NCBI GenBank assembly: GCA_025677825.1
Contig: JAIXMO010000006.1
Location: 434,001-498,000, forward strand
DNA: 64,000 nucleotides
Reading direction: 5' to 3'
From: Helicostylum pulchrum
Taxonomy: Eukaryota; Mucoromycota; Mucoromycetes; Mucorales; Mucoraceae
Under the pieces are notes generated by a model. The model did not search any database. It saw only the letters and a program-made list of their open reading frames with translations, and had not been told where the DNA came from. Shown here one piece after another: positions 1 through 11,974 of the stretch. A program made the translations under genes and the position numbers. Each line of letters begins with the position of its first letter. Within the stretch, counting starts at the first letter, position 1.

Positions 1-233
1 CCATTTTCACCACGTTTTTGGTGTATAAGCTTGTTAGCCTTTTTTTTTCTTTTTTTCGTGCTAATATCTATATATATTTATAAAAGTAATACTGATGTTT
101 CTGTAAAGTTTTTTTTTTACCTCAACCACCGTGCTCATAAAGAAAAAGTCGGAAGTACAGGCTTTTTTTGTAAAATTTATGAGCTCTAAAAAACTTGTTG
201 AAACGACTTCTTGCTTCGATCTCGGGAATATTA

Positions 234-471
234 TGAAAGATTTGTTTAAAACAACTATTTTGTATTAAATAACTTGGGTCCAAAACGCATTTTTGGTTTC
301 TTAAAAAAAATAATAACCAATATTTATTATAACTGCTAATTTTAGCAGTGATTTCTTATGTGAGCGATTGTTTAAACTGCGATCTCTCAGTGAGCTTTTT
401 TTCTATTCACTGTTCAATATAAGGGTAGATTTCTTCCATATCTTTGCGACACTTAAATAGAGCCGCCTACG
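234..471 (+). repeat. Right-end fragment of the CAGTAGCGGCTC TIR element
   Basis: This stretch matches the last ~240 bp of the complete element at 34226-36072. Shared landmarks in order are TTTAAAACAAC, a GGxxCAAAACGCATTT block, ACCAATATTTATTATAACTGC, CTCAGTGAGCTTTTTT and a terminal CTTAAATAGAGCCGC. The last bases (GCCGCCTACGG) look like a mutated form of GCCGCTACTG, so the terminus is damaged. Sequence 1-233 does not clearly match the complete copy; I see nothing else in it. There is no coding potential. Confidence 0.7.
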
Positions 472-560
472 GAATCCGTACTAGTTACGGTGATGTGGAG
501 ATTAAGGTTCGCGTACAGGGACCGTCTTCACAATTATATTCCGTAGCTTCAAAAGTCATA

Positions 561-700
561 CAGTAGCGGCTCTATTAAAGGGTGTTGATTTAAGGGTAGG
601 CTCTATTTAAGAGTGGATTACCCGAACCCCCGCTTTAACATCACTATTACAAATACTCAATTCAAGGAAGGAATCATATTCCAGCCGACAATATAATTTA
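561..700 (+). repeat. Left-end fragment of the CAGTAGCGGCTC TIR element
   Basis: Starts with CAGTAGCGGCTCTATT directly after a TA dinucleotide. It continues with a second and third copy of the subterminal motif (ATTTAAGGGT, then GGCTCTATTTAAGAGTGG) and the CCCCCGCTTTAACATC block shared with the other left ends at 4862 and 34226. The right-hand limit is approximate because similarity fades near 690-700. Only about 90 bp separate it from the right-end fragment at 234-471, so two different copies, or one rearranged copy, meet here. Confidence 0.7.
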
Positions 701-844
701 ATTTTCTTCGAATAATTTAGTTACATAGTTTAATAGTAAGTTTATTTATAACGATACGTTTTTCTTCAGCCGAGTATATACTAACAAAAAACTCGGTTTG
801 TTTGAACAGATCGTACATTTGACGTTTCATTTTCGTCTTCTTGT

Positions 845-2580
845 TTAATATTTTTTTTCCATATCATGTATTGTTGCCAAATGATGCTTATAATTATTTC
901 TACTCGAGTAAGTTCTATTGCAAGAGGCACAATGGTTTTTTTTATCATTCATGTCGGGAATAATATCGCGATTAATCTGCGATCTAAGCAGTGTGATACC
1001 ATGAATACTATACAAATGTCTTTTATATGTTGATCTATTAGTGTATATTTTGTCACAGGCTGTGCAAACGCTGTTTATTTCGTCAACAGCAGGTATATAA
1101 TTACGATTAACACGTTTTGACAACGATTTAGTTAGACCCGATTTTATATGGTGATATTTAAACAAGTGACATTGATAGGTCTTCAATGTCTTATATACTT
1201 TATTACAACTATTACAATACTTTTTTAAAAAGTCCATAACAGGCGTTGTATTGATATTTATAGTAGATCTCCTCCTGATGGTAACAGTCATATTATGAAC
1301 CCTAATCATATGAAGTCGATATACTTCTTTTCTCTGAAATGTTTTATCGCATAAAGTACAATGGTTATTTGGAGTATTAACATCTGGATCATTGGAAGTT
1401 GGATAATAATTGAGTGGCTTGATACCATGGATTTTATCCAAATGAATACGATATAAACTTTTCATCATAAAAACTTTGTGACAATCAACGCAATATCTCT
1501 TAATCATAATGTCTTTCTTGCTAGGGCTCTTGCAATCTACTCCTTGATAAAGTTCTGGTTTTTCCTCAAGATGAACGGAAGACAGATGACGTAAATAGAC
1601 ATTTCTAGTACAAAACGTTCTATCGCATGCAACACAATAATTATTCTTATCATTAGTATCTGGTATTAGATCAGGACAAGAGGGTAGTGCTGTATGGTGT
1701 ATTTTTCGTAAATGAACAATAAACTGAGATTTTCTTTTATACATTATATCACATACTTTACAATAAAGACTTATTGAGCCAAAATTGCCCGGTTCCGAGT
1801 AAACGTTTGATAAAATCATTTTGTGAAATTTAACTAAATGCCGTATATAAGATTTCTTGGTATCATAAGTTTTCATACAAGTATCACAATACAAGCTTAA
1901 AACATCAATCGTTGGCTTCGTATTTTTTGGATTGCGTGGCATTGGTAATCTAAAACGCGGTATATGATGGATGTTAACCAAATGACTATGGTATCTGACT
2001 TGCCCCTTGAATATAATGTTACATGACAAACAGTAATTGTTTGGATCGTTAGCATCAGGCGTTTTCGACGGGTTTGGTTTTGATCTTGTTTTGATAAATG
2101 GAACACGAATATTATTTAGATCGATCATATGCCTGCGATATAATGCAGCAGTTAAAAATACTTTGTTGCAAACATTACAGCAAAGGATTTTGAGGTTAAT
2201 AATCGGTATCTCTTTAGTTTCGTGGGAGTGAAGTTCATGTTCAAGAAAAGATTTTACAGATTTAAAAGTGATGTTACATATACTACAATGTTTATTTTTG
2301 ACGCCTGACGATAAAAGATGTATAATGAGTATCAGTCCGTGTAAAAAAACCTGTCTCTCCCTTTCTCTCCATATATATTCCATTTTCAACACTTACATCT
2401 TCCATACTTGCTAATCTCTAAAGATGCTTCGATTTTCACTGGCGAATACAAAGCGCATTTCAAAAATTCTTTAGTGTCTTCAGTTTCTTGCTTAATATAG
2501 GCTCTTGTTCTTGGCCTGCCTATTTTCTTATTTTGAACGGACACATTACTTTTACCGTCTTCATCTGTTTTTTGTCGCAT
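845..2580 (-). CDS. Multi-C2H2 zinc-finger protein with an AT-hook-like motif
   Basis: Likely nuclear DNA-binding protein of about 547 residues. Two exons: 2397-2580 and 845-2304, with a 92-nt intron (donor GTAAGT, acceptor CAG) whose phases fit exactly. Exon 1 carries KKIGRPRTR, an AT-hook-like GRP core. Exon 2 holds 11 C2H2 units of the form C-x2-C-x12-H-x4-H, spaced about 40-45 residues apart rather than by the classic 7-residue linker. Unit 2 lacks the last histidine. The repeated pattern (N/D-x-YC or HC, F/Y at the hydrophobic position, ending HxxxH) shows internal duplication. I start at ATG 2580 because an upstream start at 2661 would add a lysine run encoded by a poly-A tract. No named orthologue recognised. 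Confidence 0.75.
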
Positions 2581-3982
2581 ATTGTTTGGTAAAGGGAAGA
2601 AAGTTTTTTTTTTTTTTTTTTTCGTGTCAAAAAGTAGATCCCGGTCACATTTGAAGCACATTAAGAGGGTAAAATATGTACCAGCATGACTTTGCTTTAA
2701 TACAGCATGTTAGGTATGAGACATTGGACAGCGTTAACTCCAAAACTAGGAGTCTTCGTTATATACTTTTGAATCATTAACATGGTTAAATAGTAAGTTT
2801 GTTTAAGAAATATGTCTCTTCTATTAATAGGTAGAGATTAGCTCTACCCAAGATGACAGATTTCGCTTTCTTGACTCCATATCAGAGCACATTATGTTTT
2901 TAAAAATCGGGGGGTTTTTTTTTGCTAGGAAGTTACTCAAAGCAGAATACTTTGTATTACTGTGAGACCAAGCCAGTTGAATCTCCTTTTGAAAAAAAAG
3001 CAGTTTTACATGAATGCTACACATGAGTATGGCTCTTTTTTTCTCTCACGTCTTTTGTTAATCTTACAAATGGCTATTACATTATACCAGTCAAGCAAGT
3101 CTTTTATGATATGTTACTTGGAAATAATTGTATCTAGTGCTGGTTATCACTTTGTTATACTGATATCCGCTTTATTATACACTATTACCATGGTTTCTAC
3201 TGCACATACTTTAATGGCTGATCTCTATTCAAATCTTCAAGCTGGAGGTTTTTTTTTTAACTCACGGTACGCGTATTTATACAAATTTTACTTCATCCTA
3301 TTATATACCAATATTACTTCATCCTACTGTATATTAATGTTGTTTCATTATAACCCGTTTTTTTCATCCCAGTACAGTCGGGGGTGCAGGGTATCTGAAA
3401 TGCTGAAATGGGTGCTCTTTGAAGCCTTGTGGTGAATTGATGCTCTGCCCACCGTATGGTGGGTGCACTGAAACATCTCCTTGCCACTTTTTCTCCACCG
3501 GTTACATCTCCGAGGGCAGTCAAGGTACGTACACACCATCTCAAGTTAACAAAATGTACGCGATTCGGGCTGGGTCCTGTAAGACTCCTGATGACCGACG
3601 CCTTTTAATACTTGTTTATGTGGATGTACTGGTGGCTCTGGCGTACTGATTTGGTGATATTCCTGCTGTGATGAATCGGAAATCTCCTAGGTGTGGACGT
3701 TCTTTCGATCTTGGTTTCACTGGATGTGATGGTTCCGCTTGCTTCCTGATTTCTTGACCTCTGGTTTTTTAACTGTGATTACTTGATCTGATCCTTGGTG
3801 ATGGGTTCGCTTGATCCGTGATTTGCTTCTTTCTCAAGTTCCTATTACTGTGAAAGTGTCTTCTATTTGAGGACTCTAAAGAATACCGGTCAAAAGAAAA
3901 AAAAAAAAAACTCTCCCTTGTCTGTCTGCCTGCTTTTCATTCTCTATCGGTCTCTCCTTATATATCTCTTATATATTTTATC

Positions 3983-4062
3983 TGTTGTATCTCTTGTATC
4001 TCTTGTATCTCTTGTATCTCTTGTATCTCTTGTATCTCTTGTATCTCTTGTATCTCTTGTAC
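3983..4062 (+). repeat. 9-bp tandem repeat (TTGTATCTC)n
   Basis: About nine perfect head-to-tail copies of TTGTATCTC, flanked by partial copies. In one frame it reads as a repeated Val-Ser-Leu run, which explains the spurious open frame across 3867-4118. This is a minisatellite and a likely length polymorphism. Confidence 0.95.
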
Positions 4063-4127
4063 CTATTTTGCTTTTGCCTCTTCAAGCAATTTTTCTGAAC
4101 GATAGAATAGAAACATAGACTGTGCTG

Positions 4128-4205
4128 GTCACTTAGACAATTTTGGTGCTGGCCACGTAAAACTTTTGATGGTGCTGGCCACGAAGAAAATTTTGGTGCT
4201 GGTCA
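4128..4205 (+). repeat. Imperfect short tandem repeats (GTGCTGGYCAC)
   Basis: Four diverged copies of a ~25-bp unit with the core GTGCTGGTCACTT or GTGCTGGCCACG, each followed by an A/T-rich ATTTTGATG-like spacer. Followed at about 4261 by a run of 30 adenines. Function unknown. Confidence 0.75.
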
Positions 4206-4260
4206 CTTGGACCGATAGAGAAAATTTTGATACACAATTTTGACAGACAAATTTTGTTGG

Positions 4261-4292
<32 letters not shown>

Positions 4293-4861
4293 GGTATTCT
4301 TGCGCCTCCTCTTATAGCCGACACCGGATCAGTAAGAAAGAACTTGGGCTGGTCGTAAATCTCGGTGACAGTGTTCCCTGATTCTTGGTGAGGATTGGGC
4401 AATTATAGTTCTTAAAACCATGTCAAGAAATCGTAAGTGGAAACAGGTTGGTTCCTGATCTGAAGGTAAATCAAGGCGAAAAAAGATTGTCTGCATGTAG
4501 GTGTCTTTTCGTGAAGCCATGGTGGGTTGATTGCTACGTCTGTAAAAAGGAGTCATTGGTACGGAAGCATAAACTTACATAATAAGGTTAGGTCGTCAGG
4601 TATAGTATATAAATATATATATAATAGGTCTCAACCTGAGTTGTATGTCTCACTAGCTTGGGGATCGTAAGTGTATACGCCTGGTGAGATGTAATCAACT
4701 AGGGGATAAAATATTGGAGTGTTGTGATGTGCGATATTATGAGCTCTTCCCAGCCCTAAGTATGATACTCTAGTCATGTACCGTACAGTCTACTTTTTCC
4801 CTCTGAACGAAAGATTCCACGTATAATTAACGTGATGACGAAATCAAAAACATTGTAACTA

Positions 4862-5415
4862 CAGTAGCGGCTCTATTTAAGGGTGACCAGATTTCTGGAT
4901 GGATTTCTCAAGAACATCTTCGGTCCCCCGCTTTAACACCTCTATCACCACTATTCGATTTGAGTGCGGAATCCAACTTCATAAAACTACTAAATATATA
5001 AAAGCGATAATAAAAATTTATCTCTTATTTAATTCATATAAAAGCGTCTAGTCTTCAAAAGTGTATTATTGCATCGATATTGTTAAAACAAAGGGATGAT
5101 AATCAAACTGATAGAGAGAAATAATAAAATAAACCTTACAAAGTAATTAAAATATCAGGACAATACATCATCTGGACTTTACTGGAGTGTGTATCTGCAG
5201 TGAATTGTTAGAAATTTAACTAGGAAGAATAATTAAATACAGATGGTTGGTAAGTGATGAAAGATTAAAAAGGGAAGCAGTATAAACCAAGAAAAGTGAA
5301 CACAACAGTATTTTATAGTCCCATGTATCATATCTAGTAGTTTTAAATGTATTACTATGTGGCATTATAATAAATAGCTCCGGAAGTTTTTAATTGACAG
5401 CAATAGAATTCAAGG
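4862..5415 (+). repeat. Truncated left part of the CAGTAGCGGCTC TIR element
   Basis: Begins CAGTAGCGGCTCTATTTAAG after a TA. It aligns collinearly with the complete copy at 34226: the CTTCGGTCCCCCGCTTTAAC block, ATAAAAGCGTCTAGTCTTC, a 'GATAATAATCAAACTGAT' stretch, and the TATGTGGYATT...AATTGACA section. Similarity stops near 5415 and no right TIR follows, so the copy is truncated. It has no open frame of note. Confidence 0.8.
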
Positions 5416-6307
5416 TGCGTCTGGATTAGAAGGAGACAAAACCTTCATTTTTTTAAAAGTTTGAATACCCTTTTCTGGTCAATTTTTTCACTTTAAAAAT
5501 TTATCGTCAGTAGCGCAATGACATTCGTAATAAAAATACATAGTTTAAAGAAGATTGAATCATCCGAAAAAAAAGATGAACAAATAAAAAGTTAAGCAGG
5601 CAGTTGGCAGAATGTCACAGCGTTCTTTTTTTTAGCTTTTATGTCAAAAAAAAAAGGGGGGCTTTTGACATCCCGACATTAAAAAACTTATTAAACATGC
5701 ACGCACCACCCCGGAATCGCTCAAGCCATCTCTTAACAGGAGGTAAAAAGTGCCACCGTGATTGATTAAAGATGCACAAAAAAAAACGAGATAAATCAGT
5801 ATATGTTTTATGGACGGATATTCGCTTAATTGGACCAAAAAGTTTGCGCAATGCGAGCACTACTCGGGGCATTAGTAATTACGGATAAACGATACCATAA
5901 TATGTCATAAACCCGCTCTTGACAAAAAAAGAAAAAGAAAAAAAAAGATATTTATTTACAAAGGAATAGTATACTTTTTATGTATATTGGTCACGATTAT
6001 TATTATACAAAAAATAGACAAGCCTAACACGAGATTATTAAAGCATCTTAACAAAAAACCCGTTGTACGATTCAAGTAATACAAAACTCCTACTGGGTTT
6101 TTTTTTAAGAGTTAGGGGGTCCAATCACCTATTTCTCGATAAAATAACCATTTTTTAATGATTTAGAATTTCTAAAAAAAGTCATAATAACCTGTTAAAG
6201 AAGAGTTGGTGAAACATTAAGACAATTATAAAAAAAGATTTTCCCAAATTGAAATTCTTTTTTTTTCTTTTTTATAACCATATACACAAATATATAACAA
6301 AAAAAAG
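5416..6307. other. Intergenic region without a recognisable gene
   Basis: A/T-rich DNA between the truncated element and the small gene at 6308. The open frames at 5639-5872 (-) are short, unlike any family I know and flanked by homopolymers. I see no RNA gene. The last ~100 bp before 6308 are pyrimidine-rich then A-rich, typical of promoters in this window. Confidence 0.45.
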
Positions 6308-6962
6308 ATGGAATTTTTAAAAAAGTTATATCATGTAAAAATCTCTGGAAAGAAATCAGTTGCAAATCATAAACAACCAACAATATCCAATAGTCATTTA
6401 CTATCAGATTACAGTGACGATGAAGAATCGATACCAGTCATAAGCTATCGACAAAAGAATACTGCAAAGAGATCTCAAAGTCGAAAAAAGGATCAAAAGA
6501 TCAAACAAACTTTACTGTCTTTTTCAACAATAGATTCGAAACAAGATCAAATTATACCTGTACATACAAGAGACGAAAAAGAAAAGAGTAGTAATAATGA
6601 TCAAAAAGTAAATTAAATGTATATATTTGTATACTACACACATGTACTGACGTACTCTTTTTTTTTAATAGGTGTAATGTATTTATATAATAAAAATATA
6701 TAAACATATTATAGAATTAACATCTTTTATATATAGTAGCGATAGTCATTATTATTCGACATTATATTCCCCATTTGCACAACGACCCGAAATCATGGAC
6801 GACGACTATATACCATTACCAACAGTTACACGGAACTACATAGATCCACCACCCGATTCAATTATAGATTCTTTACAACGTCAAACAACAAACAATCAGA
6901 GAAAACCACGGGACCGTCATTATGTACCAAAATTAACTATAAACACTAGCATAACTTTATAG
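6308..6962 (+). CDS. Small hydrophilic protein, unknown
   Basis: Not recognised. The preferred model has exon 1 at 6308-6590 (donor GTAATA) and exon 2 at 6715-6962 (acceptor TATAG), giving 176 residues in frame. A shorter alternative splices 6608-6671 and stops almost at once. The N-terminal part is Lys/Ser-rich with an acidic SDYSDDEES patch. A KIKQTLLSFS motif resembles a PCNA-interacting (PIP-like) box, but the last aromatic is Ser, so this is only suggestive. The C-terminal part is Pro/Asp/Arg-rich (DDDYIPLP, DPPPDS). Introns and termini are uncertain. Confidence 0.45.
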
Positions 6963-7108
6963 CCATATAGATCTGAGTCACTTTATTACCCGTACTTTAT
7001 TACATATAAAATAAACATAATTTAATTGGTTTGGATTTTTCTATATATTTTCTAATACTTTTTATATTATTTTTTTTTCTTTCTTCTAAAAATAATAATA
7101 TTATCCTC

Positions 7109-8506
7109 ATGGCTGATATTACACCTAATAACCCTCCTTGCCCTGCTTACAGAGCAACCAACAAGGAAAGTTTTGCATACGACACCGTTATTAGAAGATG
7201 GCCTATTATTTTAGACAGTGCCATTACAGATGTCAAACAAACCATTGCTGAAGAAACCAATGAAGAACGCGCCAAAGAAGGTTTAGACATTGTTAAACAA
7301 ATTAAACAAATCAAAACTGAACTTGCTCAAGATGCTGTATTAAGGTATAAAAAAAAACTCATAAATATGTATATACGAAGGGCTTAAAATTTTTGTTGTT
7401 GTAGACCTATTCAAGATAACCAAGCAGATACAAAAACTTGGAACGAACATATCAAAAAGTACTTTGAAGGGTCAACCTGGTTTAACGGTACTTGGTTATT
7501 CAACGAATGTTATATCTACAGACGTCTTGCCGAAATCTTTTTTAATTCCAAGTACTGGTTTGACTATGATTGTTTCGAACGTCAAAAGAATGATACGTTT
7601 AAGGGATCTCATCAAGCCGTATTTGATTTAGCTAGCAAGATGCCTGAACTTATTCTTCCCATGTCTGAAGAGAAATTAGAAATTGTGTATCACGAATTGA
7701 TTCAAGTGTGTCTTTGGGGTAACGCTACTGATTTGAGTTTATTGACTAACATGACACAAGAAGATATTCAACGCTTACAAGCCATTGAAAAGGATTTGTT
7801 AGCCGAAAGAAGAAAGTTTATCTTGGTTGACGATACCGAAAAATTATGGGAAAAATTAAGATCTTTGCAAGGAGGTCGTATTGATTTTGTCCTAGATAAT
7901 TCTGGCTTTGAAGTCTATGTTGATATGATTTTAGCTGATTGGTTATTACAATCTAAAAAGGCATCCAAGATCGTTCTCAACTGTAAAACGATTCCTTGGT
8001 TTGTATCTGATGTGATGCCTAAAGATATGCCAATGATGTTTGAAAATTGTTTAGACCCTGATTTCTTCCCTGCTAAAGAAACTAGAACTCAACAAGATGT
8101 GGATGATTTAGTAACAATGGTAAAGAGATGGCAAGGATACGTTGCTAACGGTCAGTTGGAAATTCGTTCCCATGATTTTTGGTGTACTGGCTTATCTTAT
8201 TGGTATATGGAATCTGAAGCCCCTGAATTATTTAACGAAATGAAGCAATCTGACCTTGTCATTTATAAAGGCGATCTCAACTTTAGAAAACTCGTATTTG
8301 ATTGTGATTGGCCTGTAACTACTCCATTCAAGGACGCTATCGGTCCTTCCATGGCCAACAACTTTACTAATATTATTACATTACGTACCAACAAGGCTGA
8401 TCCTGTTGTCGGTCTCTCTGAAGAAACCAAATTAGATATAGAAAGCAGAGCTACTAGAGAAGAATGGCGTTTCAGCGGCAAATATGCTGTTGTAGAATAC
8501 AATTAA
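7109..8506 (+). CDS. DUF89/ARMT1-family damage-control phosphatase
   Basis: Metal-dependent phosphatase of the DUF89 family (human ARMT1, yeast YMR027W), thought to remove damaged or excess phosphometabolites in the cytosol. Exons 7109-7344 and 7405-8506 give 445 residues, about the family's usual length. Family signatures are visible: an N-terminal helical part with YDTVIRRWP, then the metal-site strand FVLDNSGFE, then RSHDFWCTGLSYW, and the second site SDLVIYKGDLNFRKL with its conserved Asp. The start is ATG 7109 (MADITPNNPP); the upstream in-frame extension is a translated U-rich leader. It converges with the dehydrogenase gene downstream, leaving only about 45 bp between stop codons. Confidence 0.9.
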
Positions 8507-8551
8507 AATAAAAAAGATGATGTTCCTTTATTTTATTTTTATACAAAATAT

Positions 8552-9655
8552 TTATAATTTACTCTTGTTGTAATCGTAGAAACCCTTGCCAGTCTTACGA
8601 CCCAAGTTACCTTCACTAACAAGCTTATCCAAGGTCTTGGAAGGTTGAGTGAGAACGGGATCAATAGATCCTTCCTTCGCCCAACCATCAACAATGAACT
8701 TCATGGTATCTAAACCAATAAACTAAAGGGGAAAAAAGTAATAAAAAAATTAGTCAGGTTCGTGTTACAATGCAAGGAAAAAAAAAATGCGTGCAAAAAA
8801 ACATACGTCAGAAAGTTCCAAGGGACCCATAGGCATACCAGCACCTAATTTCATAGCAGTATCAACATCAGCAATAGAAGCATCTCCACGATCAATAATA
8901 CGGAATGCTTCCATAGCATAAGGTACAAGAAGACGGTTTACAATAAAACTATATAATACACATTAATCATCTTTAAATATCCGCACGCGTAAATAATTTT
9001 TTTTTTACCCAGGAGTATCTTTACAAGAAACAGAAGTCTTTCCAACACTCTTTGAGAACTCATACAAAGCATTATATACTTCATCGGTTACTTTAGGAGT
9101 ACGAACGATTTCTACCAACTTCATAGCGGGGACAGGGTTAAAGAAATGCAAACCAGCGAATCTTTCCTTTCTAGTATCACTAGTAGCTTCAGCAATAAGA
9201 GAGATAGGCAAAGAAGAAGTATTTGAGCAAAAGATGGTACTAGCGGGGGCAGCCTTATCAAGATCAGCGAATAACTTTTGCTTGACATCAATGTTTTCAA
9301 CAATGGCTTCAACAACAAGATCGGTGTTGGCGACAGTTCCAACAGCATCCTTGGAGAGTGTAACATAGGCTAAAGTTTCGTTGATAAATTGTGTTTGTTT
9401 GGCTTCATCGTCGGCAAACTTCTTGCGGGCAACTCTCTTTAATGAGGAAGAAATGATCTTTTTACCGTTCTCGAGTGCTTCGTCAGTAGTATCGATCATG
9501 GTGACATTATACTTTGCTTGAGCAGTGACTTGGACGATACCGGATCCCATCAAACCAGCACCAATGACTGTAACGTGCTTAATACCTTTTAAAGCCATGG
9601 AAGTAGAAAAAGCTCTTGTACCGAGAGTCTTGGGTAATTTAGCAAAGGACATCAT
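8552..9655 (-). CDS. 3-hydroxyacyl-CoA dehydrogenase, mitochondrial type
   Basis: NAD-dependent short-chain L-3-hydroxyacyl-CoA dehydrogenase, the third step of beta-oxidation. Exons 9009-9655, 8807-8948 and 8552-8722 give 319 residues. The N-terminus ([20 protein letters not shown]) is rich in basic and hydroxylated residues and looks like a mitochondrial presequence. The Rossmann NAD motif [12 protein letters not shown] follows. The catalytic region shows SNTSSLPIS and then [17 protein letters not shown] with the catalytic His. The C-terminal dimerisation domain ([29 protein letters not shown]) is intact. A close alternative is bacterial-type 3-hydroxybutyryl-CoA dehydrogenase; the targeting signal favours HADH. 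Confidence 0.92.
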
Positions 9656-9981
9656 TTTTTCAGACAACCAAAAAAAAAAAAAAAAGTAAATAAAAAAGAG
9701 AGAAGGAAGGGGGCCTAAAAAGTAAACCGTTTTAAATAGAGTGTCATTTTCACATGCAGAAGTGTGTGACCGTATTGGTTTAAACAAAATCTAGATGCAC
9801 TACTGTTTCGTTTTCCCTTTCGAAAAAAGGATTGAGGGGCTGGAAATCGTTCATTGGCTTAACCTAAAAATAGCTATTAAAATTAAATGTGTTTTCTTTT
9901 TTTCTTTTTTTTTCTCTGTTTGTAATTTGCGTTGCTGTGTATGCTTTTGACTCCTTAATTCTTTTCTTTTAATTATTTTAT
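9656..9981. promoter_or_regulatory. Shared divergent promoter region
   Basis: This 326-bp stretch separates the start codons of the 3-hydroxyacyl-CoA dehydrogenase (-) and the acetyl-CoA transporter (+). It holds poly-A and poly-T tracts on both sides and a CATTGGCTTA (CCAAT-like on the reverse strand: AGCCAATG) near 9850. No other gene fits here. Coordinate regulation of the two acyl-CoA genes is an inference only. Confidence 0.5.
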
Positions 9982-11974
9982 ATGCCCTCGCCAGCCTATA
10001 TATTTTCTACATTAGACGACGAACCTATTGTACCTAGTCTAAGCGATTACACTACACCTATTGCAAAAACTAGCTCTATTATGGATCATCAAAATACCAG
10101 TACTACTTTACGTACTAGTGCAAAGAAACCCACTGCGGAAGATGAGTTGGAAGAATTGCAATTAGATTCTCTAATGTCTGACGGTAAAAAAACACGAGAA
10201 TTTTATTCAGAAGATGAAAAGACACAAACCTTGAATAAACGAGACTATGGTAATTTTGCGTTACTTATTGTATTATGTAAGTTGTTTGTATTAGTCATAT
10301 AAATATATACATGTATTTATTTTATTAACGCTTTATCATTAGACATGTTGCAAGGTATTCCTATTGGACTTTGTTTTGGTTCGATTCCCTTTTTATTAAA
10401 AGCCAAACTCTCATACTCTCAAATCGCCATCTTTTCATTATCTTCTTGGCCCTACTCATTAAAGTTAATATGGTCACCTATAGTCGATGCGGTATATTCT
10501 TCTCGATTAGGCAAACGTAAATCATGGATCGTACCTATTCAAATCCTAACTGGTATCTTATTTTATTTTCTTGGAAACAATATCGATAACATGATGAGTC
10601 AAGATAATGTACCAATTTATGCGTTAACATATTCATTTTTGACAACCATCTTTTTTTGTGCGACTCAAGATATTGCCGTAGATGGATGGGCTTTAACATT
10701 ATTATCAAAAGAAAGCTTATCGTATGCTTCTACCGCGCAAACTATTGGATTAAATTGTGGTTACTTTTTATCCTTCACTGTATTTTTATCTTTTAATTCA
10801 TCTGAATTCAGTAACAAGTATTTACGTACCGTACCTCAAGAATTAGGTGTATTGGGTTTAGGTGATTATATGCGATTCTGGTCTTTCATGTATATTCTTG
10901 TTACTGCTTACCTTGTTGTCTTTAAAAAGGAAAATCAAGTAAAGGATGAAGAAGCTGAATTAGGTATTAGTGGTGTATATAAAACCATTTACAAGATTTG
11001 TAAATTACCACGTAAGTTACTTGAAACAGTATATACTATATATTTTTTTTAAAAAAAAACTAATATGTATGTACATAATAGATATGCGCTCTTATATTGG
11101 CGTATTATTGGTATCGAAAATTGGTTTTATCTGCCACGAAGCTGTAACATCCTTAAAACTATTAGAAAAAGGTTTCTCCAGAGAAGATCTTGCATTATCG
11201 GTTTTGTTAGATTTCCCGCTTCAGATCTTTTTCGGTTATTATGCTGCAAAATGGTCTAACGGTAAAAGACCCTTGAAACCAGTAAGTTAACAAATATATA
11301 CTTGATTATATGCGCACTAAAATAAAATAAATTGTACTTAGTGGCTTTATGCATTTTATGGCCGTTTGGCCTGTTCCGCATTAGGCATGTTGGTTGTAGC
11401 TGGTTTTCCTCAAGATGAACCTGTGAGTGCATTCTATTTTGCTATCATCATGTTATCTACTGTACTCAGTTCGTTTATGTCAACCGTTCAATTCGTCAGT
11501 ATCTCTGCTTTTATGACAAGTATTGCCGATCCACTTATTGGTGGTACCTATATGACAGTAAGTAAACTATTGCATATATAAAATCTAGTAACAGCAACTA
11601 ACGAAAATAACATAAACGTAGTTATTGAATACGTTCAGTAATTTCGGTGGTACCTGGCCAAAGTTTTTTGTTCTTGAAGCAGTCGATTATTTTACAATTA
11701 ACACATGTTCAGTACCTAATGAAACAGGGGAATGTAAGGTTTAAATCCGTATTAATTAACAGATGTACTAATATAGATATATATGTATATGAATATAGAT
11801 TTACCTTGTTCACCAGACTGTGAATCATGTACATTAGTAAAGGATGGTTATTATATAGTTGGTACCGTGTGCGTAGTAGCAGGTTTAATTATGCTGTTAG
11901 CATATATTAAACCTATTGTACAGCGTTTAGAAAGATATCCAAAGCAAATGTGGAGGTTAAATTCAGATAAATAA
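9982..11974 (+). CDS. Acetyl-CoA transporter (SLC33A1/AT-1 family)
   Basis: Multispanning carrier that moves acetyl-CoA into the ER lumen in animals (SLC33A1). Six exons (9982-10276, 10343-11011, 11082-11281, 11342-11557, 11622-11733, 11799-11974) give 555 residues, matching the family. A ~90-residue acidic cytosolic N-terminus (EDELEELQLDSLMSD) precedes TM1. Family landmarks: YMLQGIPIGLCFGSIPFLL, SWPYSLKLIWSPIVDA, RKSWIVPIQ, ATQDIAVDGWALTLL, HEAVTSLKLLEKG, a WLYAF segment and GGTYMTLLNTFSNFGGTWP. A Cys-rich luminal loop (LPCSPDCESC) precedes the last TM and a short basic tail. The fifth intron is read with donor GTAAGG to keep the frame. Confidence 0.92.

Larger units (their letters stand above)
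2581..4861. other. Gene-free low-complexity region
   Basis: No recognisable gene. An open frame at 2962-3435 (+) is hydrophobic with unremarkable composition and no family match that I know. The stretch contains GTGCTGG-rich short repeats at 4130-4210, a 9-bp tandem repeat and a 30-nt A run listed separately. The A run downstream of short repeats could be the tail of a decayed retroposon, but no reverse transcriptase motif is visible. Confidence 0.5.

Noticed and set aside
2962..3435. 157-codon hydrophobic open frame (+)
   Set aside because: No recognisable family, homopolymer-rich, contains several low-complexity stretches and lies in repeat-rich DNA; chance frame is likelier.
3867..4118. 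Open frame with a Val-Ser-Leu repeat
   Set aside because: Produced by the 9-bp TTGTATCTC tandem repeat; no start context or flanking conserved sequence.
4133..4556. Reverse-strand frames that could be retroelement remains
   Set aside because: No reverse transcriptase, integrase or zinc-knuckle motif; the frames run into a 30-nt homopolymer.
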